Below are positions 8,266 to 15,907 of a stretch of DNA of 64,000 bases, piece after piece (the first letter of the stretch is position 1; every line of letters starts with the position of its first letter). The stretch spans positions 1 through 64,000 of the forward strand of contig NZ_JAKLTQ010000015.1 of the NCBI RefSeq assembly GCF_022012395.1, read 5' to 3'. The notes under the pieces are model-generated. The model did no database searches. It saw only the letters and a program-made list of their open reading frames with translations, and was not told the DNA's origin. Origin of the DNA: Arthrobacter hankyongi. GTDB taxonomy: Bacteria > Actinomycetota > Actinomycetes > Actinomycetales > Micrococcaceae. The translations under genes were made by a program, and so were the position numbers.

Positions 8266-9021
8266 TCAGCGGCGGCCGCGCCGCGGGCCGCGGCCCTTGG
8301 CGCCCCGCCCGGAGCTGCCCGGCTTTCCCTTTCCGGAAGCCGCGCCGCCGCGGCCTTGGCCGCCTTTCGCCGCGGCGCCCTTGCCCGGCCGGCCCGGAGC
8401 GGCGCCGTCGTTCCCGGCACGCTTGCCGCCCTTCTGCTGCTCCTGCTGCACCGAGGGCTGGCGGGAGCTGTGGGCGGTCCGGCCCCGGACGATGCCGATG
8501 AATTCCTCGATGGTCTCGTCGGTGCGCTCAGTCAGCCAGGCCAGGCCGATCTGTGTCTGCTCGGCCCCGGCCACCGGCTTGTAGACCACGTCCTTGCGGT
8601 TGTAGAGCCGGGCCACGGACATGGGCAGGATCATCACTCCGGCGCCGGAGGCCACCACCTCGATGCCCGTCTTGGCACCGCCCATGGCCTCGGGGTCCAG
8701 GAAGTTCTCCCCCGCCAACTCGGACAGCGGGACCTCGTCGTCATACAGGGCGACGTCGTGCTCCTTGGGCGCCACCACCACCGGCAGTTCCTTGTACAGC
8801 GGGATCAGGCTCAGGCCCTCGCGCTCTACCGGCAGGCGCACGAAGCTCAGGTCCGCCCGGCCGTCGCGCAGGACCTGCAGCTGTTCGGCCTCGGTGCACT
8901 GGAAGACCGTCAGCGGGATGTCCGGCAGCCGCTCCTCCCACCTCCGGGTCCATTTCCCGGGGGTGACGCCGGGGACAAATCCCACCGACAGGGACCGCGC
9001 CGTGCGATGTTCCTGGTCCAT
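8266..9021 (-). CDS. LysR-type substrate-binding domain without HTH, with Gly/Lys/Arg tail
   Basis: A 251-residue protein whose first ~175 residues (LSVGFVPGVTPGKWTRRWEERLPDIPL... VLRDGRADLSFVRLP... PLYKELPVVVAPKEHDVAL) match the effector-binding half of LysR regulators. The usual N-terminal winged helix is missing: the protein starts within the effector domain, and GGAGGAACTG before the ATG supports this start. The last ~60 residues (QQKGGKRAGNDGAAPGRPGKGAAAKGG...GPRRGRR) are low-complexity and basic and could bind RNA or DNA. It is divergent from the DUF5997-like gene. The ligand is unknown. Confidence 0.8.
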   Translation of the reverse strand: MDQEHRTARSLSVGFVPGVTPGKWTRRWEERLPDIPLTVFQCTEAEQLQVLRDGRADLSFVRLPVEREGLSLIPLYKELPVVVAPKEHDVALYDDEVPLSELAGENFLDPEAMGGAKTGIEVVASGAGVMILPMSVARLYNRKDVVYKPVAGAEQTQIGLAWLTERTDETIEEFIGIVRGRTAHSSRQPSVQQEQQKGGKRAGNDGAAPGRPGKGAAAKGGQGRGGAASGKGKPGSSGRGAKGRGPRRGRR

Positions 9022-9110
9022 CAGTTCCTCCGGCTTCGGGTACCGGGCAGTTCACCGGCACGTCATCACCTTAACGCAGGCAGCCGGCGCCGGTGGGCTA
9101 CCGGGTTCAG

Positions 9111-9191
9111 GGCGGGGCTCCCGGCAAGAGAGCAGCCCGAGGTCCCCCTGCTGAGCTTGCGAAGCACGGGGCAGGCGGCGACCGCTACGCT
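9111..9191. repeat. dispersed intergenic repeat, copy 2
   Basis: Between the divergent LysR-like and DUF5997-like genes. It shares AAGAGAGCAGC, GAGCTTGCGA and GGGGCAGGCGGCGA with the other copies, in a rearranged order and partly inverted relative to copy 1. The last six bases, TACGCT, form the putative -10 of the DUF5997-like gene. Confidence 0.6.
9186..9191 (+). promoter_or_regulatory. -10 hexamer of a leaderless gene
   Basis: TACGCT is followed by six bases and then the ATG at 9198, with no ribosome binding site. This is the same geometry as at 3691 and 32203. Confidence 0.5.
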
Positions 9192-9197
9192 TGTTCC

Positions 9198-9590
9198 ATG
9201 ACAAGCGAGAAGTCCTCCCAGTCCATGAAGCCGGCCACGGCCGCCAAGAAGCTGGGCATTTACCTGCCTGCCGCTCCGCAGGAATTCCAGGACAATCCGG
9301 TCTCGCGTGCCGAATTCAACGAGCTGCAGTCCAACCCGCCGGCCTGGCTGTCCGAGCTGCGGCGCAACGGCCCGCACCCGCGTCCGGAGGTTGCGCGCAA
9401 GCTCAATGTCTCGATCGGCGGGCTCGCCCGCGGCGGTGTCAGCGAGGCGCTGACGACGGCGGAGATCACCGAACTGCTGCAGAACCCGCCGGAGTGGCTG
9501 GTCGCCGAGCGGGCCACCCAGGCCGCCGTGCGCGCCGAGGCCAAGCGTCTGAGGGACAAGGACAAGGCCGCTAAGAAGACCGCCCGGTAA
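9198..9590 (+). CDS. DUF5997-like protein
   Basis: A 130-residue soluble protein: MTSEKSSQSMKPATAAKKLGIYLPAAP... with two similar segments, FNELQSNPPAWLSELRRNGPH and ITELLQNPPEWLVAERATQ, that look like an internal duplication around the motif LQxNPPxWL. It ends in a Lys/Arg/Asp-rich tail. It fits DUF5997, an actinobacterial family of unknown function, as I recall it. It starts at ATG 9198 without a ribosome binding site, so it is probably leaderless. The divergent neighbour is the HTH-less LysR domain protein. Confidence 0.75.
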   Translation: MTSEKSSQSMKPATAAKKLGIYLPAAPQEFQDNPVSRAEFNELQSNPPAWLSELRRNGPHPRPEVARKLNVSIGGLARGGVSEALTTAEITELLQNPPEWLVAERATQAAVRAEAKRLRDKDKAAKKTAR

Positions 9591-9614
9591 CCGCGGGCCG
9601 GCGGCGGTTCCGCG

Positions 9615-9995
9615 TCAGTCCTGGTGGAGCTGGACGAGGTTGCCGCAGCCGTCGTCGAGCACCGCGGCCACGGCCCCGGACGGATCCGGAGCCGGCTCGG
9701 CGGTGAACTTCACGCCCAGTCCGGACAGGCGCTCATACTCGGCCTGCACATCGGGGACCCCGAAGACAATGGCAGGCAGCCCGGCGTCGTACACGCCCTG
9801 CCGGTAGGCTTCGCCCAGCGGATTGTCGCTGGGCTCGAGCAGCAGGCCGGCCCCCGGTGCCTCGTCCGGGGACTTCACGATGTAAAGGTTGTAGTCGGGC
9901 ATCGCCATCAGCTCCTCGAAGCCCAGGATCTGGGTATAGAAGGTGAAGGCTTCGGCGGGGTCCTTGACGTGGATGCTGCACATCTTGATTCGCAT
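9615..9995 (-). CDS. VOC (glyoxalase/bleomycin resistance) family protein
   Basis: A 126-residue single-domain VOC protein: MRIKMCSIHVKDPAEAFTFYTQILGF, then the second beta-alpha-beta-beta-beta module FGVPDVQAEYERLSGLGVKFTAEP...AVLDDGCGNLVQLHQD. Metal-ligand-type positions H9 and the final acidic/His positions are present. The ATG at 9995 lies seven bases after TAGGGT (10003-10008), so the transcript is probably leaderless; a GTG nine bases upstream would lie inside the putative promoter. The substrate is unknown. Confidence 0.85.
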   Translation of the reverse strand: MRIKMCSIHVKDPAEAFTFYTQILGFEELMAMPDYNLYIVKSPDEAPGAGLLLEPSDNPLGEAYRQGVYDAGLPAIVFGVPDVQAEYERLSGLGVKFTAEPAPDPSGAVAAVLDDGCGNLVQLHQD

Positions 9996-10002
9996 GCCTT
10001 GC

Positions 10003-10008
10003 ACCCTA
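10003..10008 (-). promoter_or_regulatory. -10 hexamer of the VOC gene
   Basis: TAGGGT on the minus strand, seven bases before the ATG at 9995. There is no ribosome binding site in the gap. Confidence 0.4.
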
Positions 10009-10022
10009 CCGGGTGCCGCCGA

Positions 10023-10589
10023 CTATTTATGCGGCATGTGCCGGAAACGCCGGAACAGCAGCGCGGCGGCGGTGAACAGGCACAGGGCCCACCAGATGAT
10101 GACGATCCGGTAGGCGCCGTCCCCGCCGATGCCCATGATGGCCCAGCTGCCCAGGGACACGGCCAGCGCCAGCACCAGGTAGATGCGGGTGCGATGCAGC
10201 CAGACATACGGCAGGAAGTGGGCACCGCCCACGGCGGCGAAGGTGGCCGGCACCAGCGCGGGGTTCGACTGGTACATCATGATGGACGCGGGCAGGGCGA
10301 CCATCTGCACCATCGCCAGCTGGACCGACAACGAGCGCAGCGGATGGTCGGCTGCCATCGGCCCGCTGCCCAGCCTGCGCTCCAGCGCGAACGCAATCGG
10401 CAGCGCGGCGCCACCCTGGAACAGCACGACGAGCACCGCAATCTCCAACGGCAGGAAGAAGGACAGCACCGCCGCGGCGGAGATGGTCAGCCCGAAGGCC
10501 AGCAGCCAGGCGCTTCCCAAGGCGGCGGTGCCGGATGCGGTAGTGCGGGCCTCGTCCACGGTCCAGTCCCGTGCAGTCTGTGTGGTCAT
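10023..10589 (-). CDS. multi-pass membrane protein, unknown
   Basis: A 188-residue protein (MTTQTARDWTVDEARTTASG...). It has about six hydrophobic helices, including SAWLLAFGLTISAAAVLSFFL, IAVLVVLFQGGAALPIAFAL, LAMVQMVALPASIMMY, IYLVLALAVSLGSWAIMG and IVIIWWALCLFTAAALLF. It ends in the basic RRFRHMPHK. The start is uncertain: a TTG lies four codons upstream and no clear ribosome binding site is seen. I do not recognise the family. It ends 28 bases before the VOC start on the same strand and may be co-transcribed. Confidence 0.65.
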   Translation of the reverse strand: MTTQTARDWTVDEARTTASGTAALGSAWLLAFGLTISAAAVLSFFLPLEIAVLVVLFQGGAALPIAFALERRLGSGPMAADHPLRSLSVQLAMVQMVALPASIMMYQSNPALVPATFAAVGGAHFLPYVWLHRTRIYLVLALAVSLGSWAIMGIGGDGAYRIVIIWWALCLFTAAALLFRRFRHMPHK

Positions 10590-10863
10590 CACAGGATTCA
10601 ACCAAAAGAATGCATTGTTTTACAGGGCTGCGCCACAGTCCCGGCGTGATCTTGCCCACAGTTCCGGCCCGGTGCGGAAAGGTCCGCCCAGGGGTTCCCG
10701 TTTGATCCGTCCGACCTGGCGCGCCGGACCGGAGCCCGCACTGCTAGAGTGACTCCCGGTCGGCGGCTCCGCACGGCGCAGGACCGGAAGACGGGGGAAA
10801 ACCCCCGCAGGAGCGGGGGTACACCGGATTCCGGCCGCCCCGGAACCACGGGAAGCTGAATCC

Positions 10864-12228
10864 ATGACAACCATCCTTGCGCCCGGCACCCCCGGCACTG
10901 CCGCGCCGGCTCCCCCACTTCCGGCCTACCGCTTCCTGTCCGGCTTCTTCCAGCGGCGGACCTGGTCCGCCTTCCTCTACCACTGGTGTTCGCTGGTTCT
11001 GGCGTCCCTGGGGCTGGCCTACGCCGTCACCACCGTCTCGCTCGGGGCCTCGCTGGCCGTGACCGTGGTCGGCCTGGCTGTTCCGGCAGCCCTCATCGCC
11101 GGCGCCCGGTCCTGGGGAAGCCTGCAGCGTGCGCTGTGCCGGTCTCTGCTTGGCACCCCGGTGGCCGATCCGGTGCCCTTCCGGCGCCGGCCGGGATTCA
11201 CCGGCTTCATCCGCAGCGGCCTGGCCGACGCGGCGGGCTGGCGCGCCATCGCCCATCAGGCTTTGTCCTTCGTGACCTCGGTGACCGGGGCGACCGTGAG
11301 CATTGCCTTCTTCTTCGCCGGCCTGGGTGCCATGACCCACTGGTTCTGGTACCAGTTCCTGCCCCCGCAGCAGGCTTCGGACGGCTCGTGGCACCGCGGC
11401 AGCCAGCTCGGGCCGGATGTCTTTGTCGACACCCCGCCGCTGCAGCTGGCCTACGCGGGCCTCGGCGCCCTGCTGTTCTTTTTCCTCTGGCCGGCCCTGA
11501 ACCACGCCTTCGCCCGGCTCCAGGCGGCGCTGGCCGCCGGGCTGCTCGGACCCACCGCCGCCAGCCTGCGGGTCAGGGACCTGGAGCGCTCGCGCAGCCG
11601 CACCGTCGAGGAGTCCGACGCGAAGCTGCGCCGGATCGAGCGTGACCTGCACGACGGCACCCAGGCCCAGCTCGTCGCCATCGCGATGAAGGTCGGGGAC
11701 GCCAAGGAACGCCTGGCCGGCGAGGCTGCGTCCCCGGCGGTCATGGCCCTGCTGGAAAGCGCCCACGGCACGGCCAAGGACGCCCTCGTGGACCTGCGCG
11801 ACCTGGCCCGCGGCATCCATCCACCGGTGCTGAACGACGGGCTGGAGACCGCCTTGGAAACCCTGGCGGCCAACGCGGCCATCCGCACCTCGCTGATCTG
11901 CTCGCTGCCCGTGCGCCCGTCGCCCGCGGTGGAAGCCATCGCCTACTTCTGCGTCATGGAACTGGTGACCAACGCCGTCAAGCACGCCCACGCGCATCAG
12001 GTGCGGATCAGCGTGAAGTCCGATGGCGGCCGGCTGCGGGTGCGGGTCGGCGACGACGGGCGCGGCGGCGCCGCCGTTGCCACCGCGGTCGACGGCCACC
12101 GTTCCGGGCTGGCCGGACTCGCGGAGCGGGTGGCGGCGGTGGACGGCGCGCTGGCCATCGACTCGCCCCGCGGCGGCCCCACCACCGTGAGCATCGACCT
12201 GCCGCTGGCCATGGATCCGGCCGCATGA
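10864..12228 (+). CDS. NarL-type sensor histidine kinase
   Basis: A 454-residue kinase. The N-terminal half carries four hydrophobic segments (for example WCSLVLASLGLAYAVTTVSL, TVVGLAVPAALIAGA, VSIAFFFAGLGAMTHWFWY, YAGLGALLFFFLWPALNHAF), typical of the membrane sensor domain of actinobacterial kinases. The HisKA_3 box RRIERDLHDGTQAQLVAIAMKVG has phospho-acceptor H263. The ATPase domain has YFCVMELVTNAVKHAHA, VRVGDDGRGG and SGLAGLAERVAAVDG. It shares an ATGA overlap with the regulator gene, so the two are translated together. Confidence 0.92.
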   Translation: MTTILAPGTPGTAAPAPPLPAYRFLSGFFQRRTWSAFLYHWCSLVLASLGLAYAVTTVSLGASLAVTVVGLAVPAALIAGARSWGSLQRALCRSLLGTPVADPVPFRRRPGFTGFIRSGLADAAGWRAIAHQALSFVTSVTGATVSIAFFFAGLGAMTHWFWYQFLPPQQASDGSWHRGSQLGPDVFVDTPPLQLAYAGLGALLFFFLWPALNHAFARLQAALAAGLLGPTAASLRVRDLERSRSRTVEESDAKLRRIERDLHDGTQAQLVAIAMKVGDAKERLAGEAASPAVMALLESAHGTAKDALVDLRDLARGIHPPVLNDGLETALETLAANAAIRTSLICSLPVRPSPAVEAIAYFCVMELVTNAVKHAHAHQVRISVKSDGGRLRVRVGDDGRGGAAVATAVDGHRSGLAGLAERVAAVDGALAIDSPRGGPTTVSIDLPLAMDPAA

Positions 12229-12869
12229 GGATTGCCATCGCCGAAGACTCGGCCATCCTGCGGGCCGGGCTGGTCGAACTGCTCACCGGCCGCGGGCACG
12301 ACGTGACCGCGGCGGTGGGCGATGCGCCCTCCCTGCTCGCCGCGGTGACCGAGCAGGAACCCGAGGTGGTCATCCTGGACAACCGGATGCCTCCGACCCA
12401 CACGAACGAGGGCGTCCGGGCCGCGCTCACACTCAGGCAGCGGCACCCGGACGTCAGCGTGCTGGTGTTCTCCCAGTATGTGGAGACGCGCTACGCCGCC
12501 GACCTGTTCGCCAACCACCCCGCCGGCGTCGGCTACCTGCTGAAGGACCGGGTAGCGGAGGTAGGCACCTTCGTGCAGGCGCTCGAGCGGGTACGGCAGG
12601 GCGAAACCGTACTGGATCCGGAGGTGGTCGCCCAGCTCATGGGGGCTTCCCGGCAGCGGGACGGTATCGCCGCACTGACGGCCCGCGAACGCGAGGTGCT
12701 GGAGCTGATGGCCCAGGGCCGGACCAATGCCGGTATCGCCGAAGCGCTGTTCCTTTCTCCCGGAGCGGTGGAGAAGAACGTGACCTCCATCTTTGCCAAG
12801 CTGCAGCTGGCCCCGGCGCCGAACGACCACCGGCGGGTGCTGGCAGTGCTGAAGTACCTCCAGGTATGA
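12225..12869 (+). CDS. LuxR/NarL-family response regulator
   Basis: A 214-residue regulator. The receiver has MRIAIAEDSAILRAGL and D52 in VVILDNRMPPT. The C-terminal HTH, LTAREREVLELMAQGRTNAGIAEALFLSPGAVEKNVTSIFAKLQL, is the LuxR type. Its start codon overlaps the stop of the upstream kinase gene. Targets unknown. Confidence 0.93.
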   Translation: MRIAIAEDSAILRAGLVELLTGRGHDVTAAVGDAPSLLAAVTEQEPEVVILDNRMPPTHTNEGVRAALTLRQRHPDVSVLVFSQYVETRYAADLFANHPAGVGYLLKDRVAEVGTFVQALERVRQGETVLDPEVVAQLMGASRQRDGIAALTAREREVLELMAQGRTNAGIAEALFLSPGAVEKNVTSIFAKLQLAPAPNDHRRVLAVLKYLQV

Positions 12870-13004
12870 GGCGCGGGGCCGGAATATCGTCCCACCGGAT
12901 GACGCGGCCCGCCGGTGCCGCTCCGTACAGTCGGTAGCGAGGGGTCCGGCGCACCAGCGCCACCTGCCCCAACAGGATCCAAGCCGCAGCGGAAGGAGGC
13001 CCCC

Positions 13005-13292
13005 GTGCCGTTGGACCATGTCTTCTGGCTCGGCGGAGCCGTGTTCGGAGCGGTGTTTGCACTGTTGCTGGCCTCCGGAAGCCTGGTGAGCATGCTCCGC
13101 AGCGACGGCCGCGGCCGCCGTGCCCGGGCGGCCTGGGCCGCCGTCATCGTCCTGCTTCCGGTCCTCGGGCCGGTGCTGTGGCTGGCCGTGGCCGGCGGCC
13201 GGGCGCCGTCCCCGGAGGCGGCGGACGGCGGCCCCGCCGACGCTCCTATAACACCGGGCATCCAACTGATGCAGTCCGTGGTTCCGGACTAA
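13005..13292 (+). CDS. PLDc_N-domain small membrane protein
   Basis: A 95-residue protein starting at GTG after GGAAGGAGG. Helix 1 is FWLGGAVFGAVFALLLASGSL, and helix 2, AAWAAVIVLLPVLGPVLWLAVAGGR, carries the proline-rich pattern of PLDc_N (phospholipase D N-terminal) domains. No phospholipase domain follows. A Pro/Gly-rich tail ends the protein. Such proteins are probably small membrane-stress or anchoring proteins; the role here is unknown. Confidence 0.7.
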   Translation: MPLDHVFWLGGAVFGAVFALLLASGSLVSMLRSDGRGRRARAAWAAVIVLLPVLGPVLWLAVAGGRAPSPEAADGGPADAPITPGIQLMQSVVPD

Positions 13293-13467
13293 ATCCGGCC
13301 GCGGTGGGTACCTGCCTCGTCGGAGGTTCCCGCAGAAGCGGCAGTCCGGGTTCCTGGCCGTGCGGTCCATGGTGGTACTTTCGGTTTACCTGCGCCGGCG
13401 CGGCTCGCCCGGATCCAAGCCGGTCGGCGCGGCCCATGAGGACCAACATTGGAGGGCAGAGGCAGCA

Positions 13468-14175
13468 ATGTGCGGACGTTTCGTAATGGCCCGGGCGACG
13501 GCGGACCTCGTCTCGGCCTTCGGCGTCGACGACGTCGCCGGTCCGGAGGTACGCCCGTCCTGGAACATCGCCCCGACCCAGCGCGTGCGCCTGGTCACCG
13601 AGCGGCTGGATCCGGAAACCGGGGAACTGACCCGGCTGCTGGAGACCGCCCGCTGGGGCCTGGTCCCGGTCTGGGCCAAGTCCGCCTCCGTCGGGGCGCG
13701 GATGATCAACGCGCGCGTGGAAACCGTGACGGAGAAGCCGTCCTTCCGTGCCGCGGCGGTCAAGCGGCGGGCACTGGTGCCGGCCGAGGGCTACTACGAG
13801 TGGCAGAAGACCGGGGCGGGGAAGATCCCGCACTACCTGACCTCCGAGGACGGCAGCCTGCTCGCCTTCGCCGGCCTGTACGAGTTTTGGAAGGACCCGG
13901 AACTGCCCGAGGAGGCCGAGGAGCAGTGGTTGATGAGCTGCACGATCATCACCACCAGCGCCACGGACGCCCTAGGCCACATCCACGACCGCACCCCGCT
14001 GATCGTGCCGCCGGACCTGCAGGCTGACTGGCTGGACCCGCACCTGGCCGACAAGCACGACGTCCGGCAACTGCTCGATGCCATGCCCGAGCCGCGTCTG
14101 GTCCCCCGCATAGTCTCGGCCGCCGTCGGCTCGGTGCGTAACAACGGCCCGGAACTCATCGAGCCGGCCGGATAG
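13468..14175 (+). CDS. SOS response-associated peptidase (HMCES/YedK family)
   Basis: A 235-residue SRAP protein. Family members form a covalent crosslink with abasic sites in single-stranded DNA and protect them. The catalytic cysteine is C2 (MCGRFVM), exposed after removal of the methionine. The other family blocks are present: PSWNIAPTQ, RWGLVPVWAK, MINARVETV, FRAAAVKRRALVPAEGYYEW and GHIHDRTPLIV. GGAGGGCAGAGGCAGCA precedes the ATG. A strong hairpin shared with tRNA-Leu follows. Confidence 0.93.
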   Translation: MCGRFVMARATADLVSAFGVDDVAGPEVRPSWNIAPTQRVRLVTERLDPETGELTRLLETARWGLVPVWAKSASVGARMINARVETVTEKPSFRAAAVKRRALVPAEGYYEWQKTGAGKIPHYLTSEDGSLLAFAGLYEFWKDPELPEEAEEQWLMSCTIITTSATDALGHIHDRTPLIVPPDLQADWLDPHLADKHDVRQLLDAMPEPRLVPRIVSAAVGSVRNNGPELIEPAG

Positions 14176-14225
14176 ATCCGGGACTGGTTTCCACCGCCGG
14201 CTGGATTCCTGCGGGACAACGAAAA

Positions 14226-14259
14226 AGGACCCCGACGATCCGTAGATCTCCGGGGTCCT
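14226..14259. terminator. bidirectional hairpin between SRAP gene and tRNA-Leu
   Basis: AGGACCCCG at 14226-14234 is inverted as CGGGGTCCT at 14251-14259, with a central loop that contains GATC twice. It follows the SRAP stop on the plus strand and the tRNA-Leu 3' end on the minus strand. Confidence 0.7.
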
Positions 14260-14265
14260 GCTGCG

Positions 14266-14348
14266 TGCGCGAGGGGGGATTTGAACCCCCACGCCCTTTC
14301 GGACACTGGCACCTGAAGCCAGCGCGTCTGCCGTTCCGCCACTCGCGC
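14266..14348 (-). tRNA. tRNA-Leu (anticodon CAG)
   Basis: 83 bases without encoded CCA. Acceptor GCGCGAG pairs with CTCGCGC. The anticodon stem CTGGC/GCCAG encloses loop TTCAGGT (anticodon CAG). A long variable arm TGTCCGAAAGGGCG identifies the class II tRNA, and the T-arm GGGGGTTCAAATCCCCC is intact. On the minus strand TAGTAT at 14391-14396 is a likely -10. Confidence 0.95.
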
Positions 14349-14694
14349 ATTCGTCCGTCCGATCGGTTTCCCTCTCGAACAGCGAGATCAATACTAGCCT
14401 TAAACCGCCCAAAAAACCTAAACGGGACCGAACCCCAAGGTGAACCGGTGGAAAATCCGCGGAATTCCGCGGTTTCCTGGGCATCGGGGCCGCAGCCGGA
14501 GTGGCCGTCCGGGCGGCGTTGCCGCTGTGACCTTTGCCACTTGCCGCCCGCGGCCGCAACTTTCCGCGGTGCGCAGGCGTTTCCGATTAGGGCCTTTTGG
14601 AGATCCCCCAAGTAGTATCGATAGGGACTTAACATCCCCGGCGCGTGCCTATCCATGCGCCGGAACCACGAAAGCCAGCGAGAGGAGGCAGCCG
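14349..14694. other. divergent promoter region of tRNA-Leu and the fha-pkn operon
   Basis: No gene seen. It contains TAGTAT on the minus strand (tRNA-Leu), TAGTAT on the plus strand at 14613-14618 (about 75 bases before the fhaA start) and a 16-bp perfect palindrome CCGCGGAATTCCGCGG at 14457-14472 that could be an operator. Confidence 0.5.
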
Positions 14695-15423
14695 GTGGGC
14701 CTGTTGGATAACGTCGAACGCGGAATCGAGAAAATGGTCCGCAGCGCCTTCTCGGCCGGCGGCAAGGGACAGGTCCAGCCGGTGGAGATCGCCAGCCGCC
14801 TGCGCCGCGAACTGGACAATCGTTCCATGGCCCTGGACGAGGACCGCACCCTAGCCCCCAATGTCTTCACGGTCCGGCTGAGCGATTCCGACTACGCGCT
14901 GGCGGAGCAGTGGGGACCGACGCTGGCGGAGGAACTGTGCGACGTGGCCATCCGGCATGTCAACAGCCAGAAGTACACCCTCCAAGGGCCCGTACGCGTC
15001 TCCTTCGTGCGTGACAAGGACCTGCGCGGCGGCGAATTCGAACTGGACTCCTCCGTGGAAAAATCCGGCTCGCCGTCCCCGCGGACATCCCGCCCCGCCG
15101 CGCCGGCGCGCCAGCCGGTCCGGCTGACCCCGGTGCTGGAAATTGACGGCCAGCGCTACTCGCTCAATGCCCCCTCCATCATTCTGGGCCGTTCCTCCGA
15201 GGCGGACATCCTGATCGAGGATCCGGGCGTTTCCCGGCGCCATCTGGAGATCCGCACCGTCAACGGCATCACCAGCGCCGTCGACCTGGGTTCAACCAAT
15301 GGAAGCTACGTCAACGGGGCACGGGTGGAAGGACAGGAAGAACTCCAGGATGGTTCAGTGATCACGATGGGCCGCACCCGCATTACATTCCGCCTGATGC
15401 CGCCGGCGAACGGCGGGCAGTAA
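14695..15423 (+). CDS. fhaA: FhaA-type protein (DUF3662 plus FHA domain)
   Basis: A 242-residue protein. The N-terminal DUF3662 (MGLLDNVERGIEKMVRSAFSAGGKGQVQPVEIASRLRREL...) spans about 120 residues. A linker follows, then a C-terminal FHA domain binding phosphothreonine, with GRSSEADILIEDPGVSRRHLEI and DLGSTNGSYVNG. In mycobacteria FhaA binds phosphorylated MviN and controls peptidoglycan synthesis. The GTG start follows AGAGGAGGCAGCC. It is the first gene of the operon. The stop TAA shares its last A with the fhaB ATG. Confidence 0.92.
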   Translation: MGLLDNVERGIEKMVRSAFSAGGKGQVQPVEIASRLRRELDNRSMALDEDRTLAPNVFTVRLSDSDYALAEQWGPTLAEELCDVAIRHVNSQKYTLQGPVRVSFVRDKDLRGGEFELDSSVEKSGSPSPRTSRPAAPARQPVRLTPVLEIDGQRYSLNAPSIILGRSSEADILIEDPGVSRRHLEIRTVNGITSAVDLGSTNGSYVNGARVEGQEELQDGSVITMGRTRITFRLMPPANGGQ

Positions 15424-15905
15424 TGAGCGATCTTGTCGTCACGGCCCTGCGTTTCGGGTTCCTGATCCTGCTGTGGATCATGATCCTGGGCATTGTCACC
15501 GCCATGCGGCGGGACCTGGTGATCGGCAACCGGACCAAGACCGGAACCCCCAGCGCCCGGCAGGTGCGCCGGCATCCGGAACTGGCGGACGAGCAGCCGC
15601 CGGCCCAGCGCATCCAGGCCCGCAAGCTGGTGGTCGTCGAGGGTCCGCTGGCCGGCACCACTCTGGACCTGGCCGCGAGCCCGATCCTGCTCGGCCGCGC
15701 CCAGGAGGCCACCCTGGTCCTGGAAGACGACTATGCTTCCGGCCGGCATGCCCGCCTGTTTCCGCAGGGCAGCCGGTGGTTCATCGAGGACCTCGGGTCC
15801 ACCAACGGGACCTTTCTGGGCGACACCCAGCTGACCCGCGCCCTGCCGGTGGAACCCGGCGCACCCATCCGGATCGGTAAGACGGTCATTGAGTTGAGGC
15901 CGTAG
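15423..15905 (+). CDS. fhaB: FhaB/FipA-type membrane-anchored FHA protein
   Basis: A 160-residue protein with an N-terminal membrane helix (ALRFGFLILLWIMILGIVTAM) followed by a linker and a C-terminal FHA domain: LLGRAQEATLVLEDDYASGRHARLF and DLGSTNGTFLGD. FHA domains bind phosphothreonine, here most likely on proteins modified by the two kinases in the same operon. The start codon overlaps the fhaA stop, so translation is coupled. Homologous to mycobacterial FhaB by domain order and place. Confidence 0.9.
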   Translation: MSDLVVTALRFGFLILLWIMILGIVTAMRRDLVIGNRTKTGTPSARQVRRHPELADEQPPAQRIQARKLVVVEGPLAGTTLDLAASPILLGRAQEATLVLEDDYASGRHARLFPQGSRWFIEDLGSTNGTFLGDTQLTRALPVEPGAPIRIGKTVIELRP

Positions 15906-15907
15906 GG

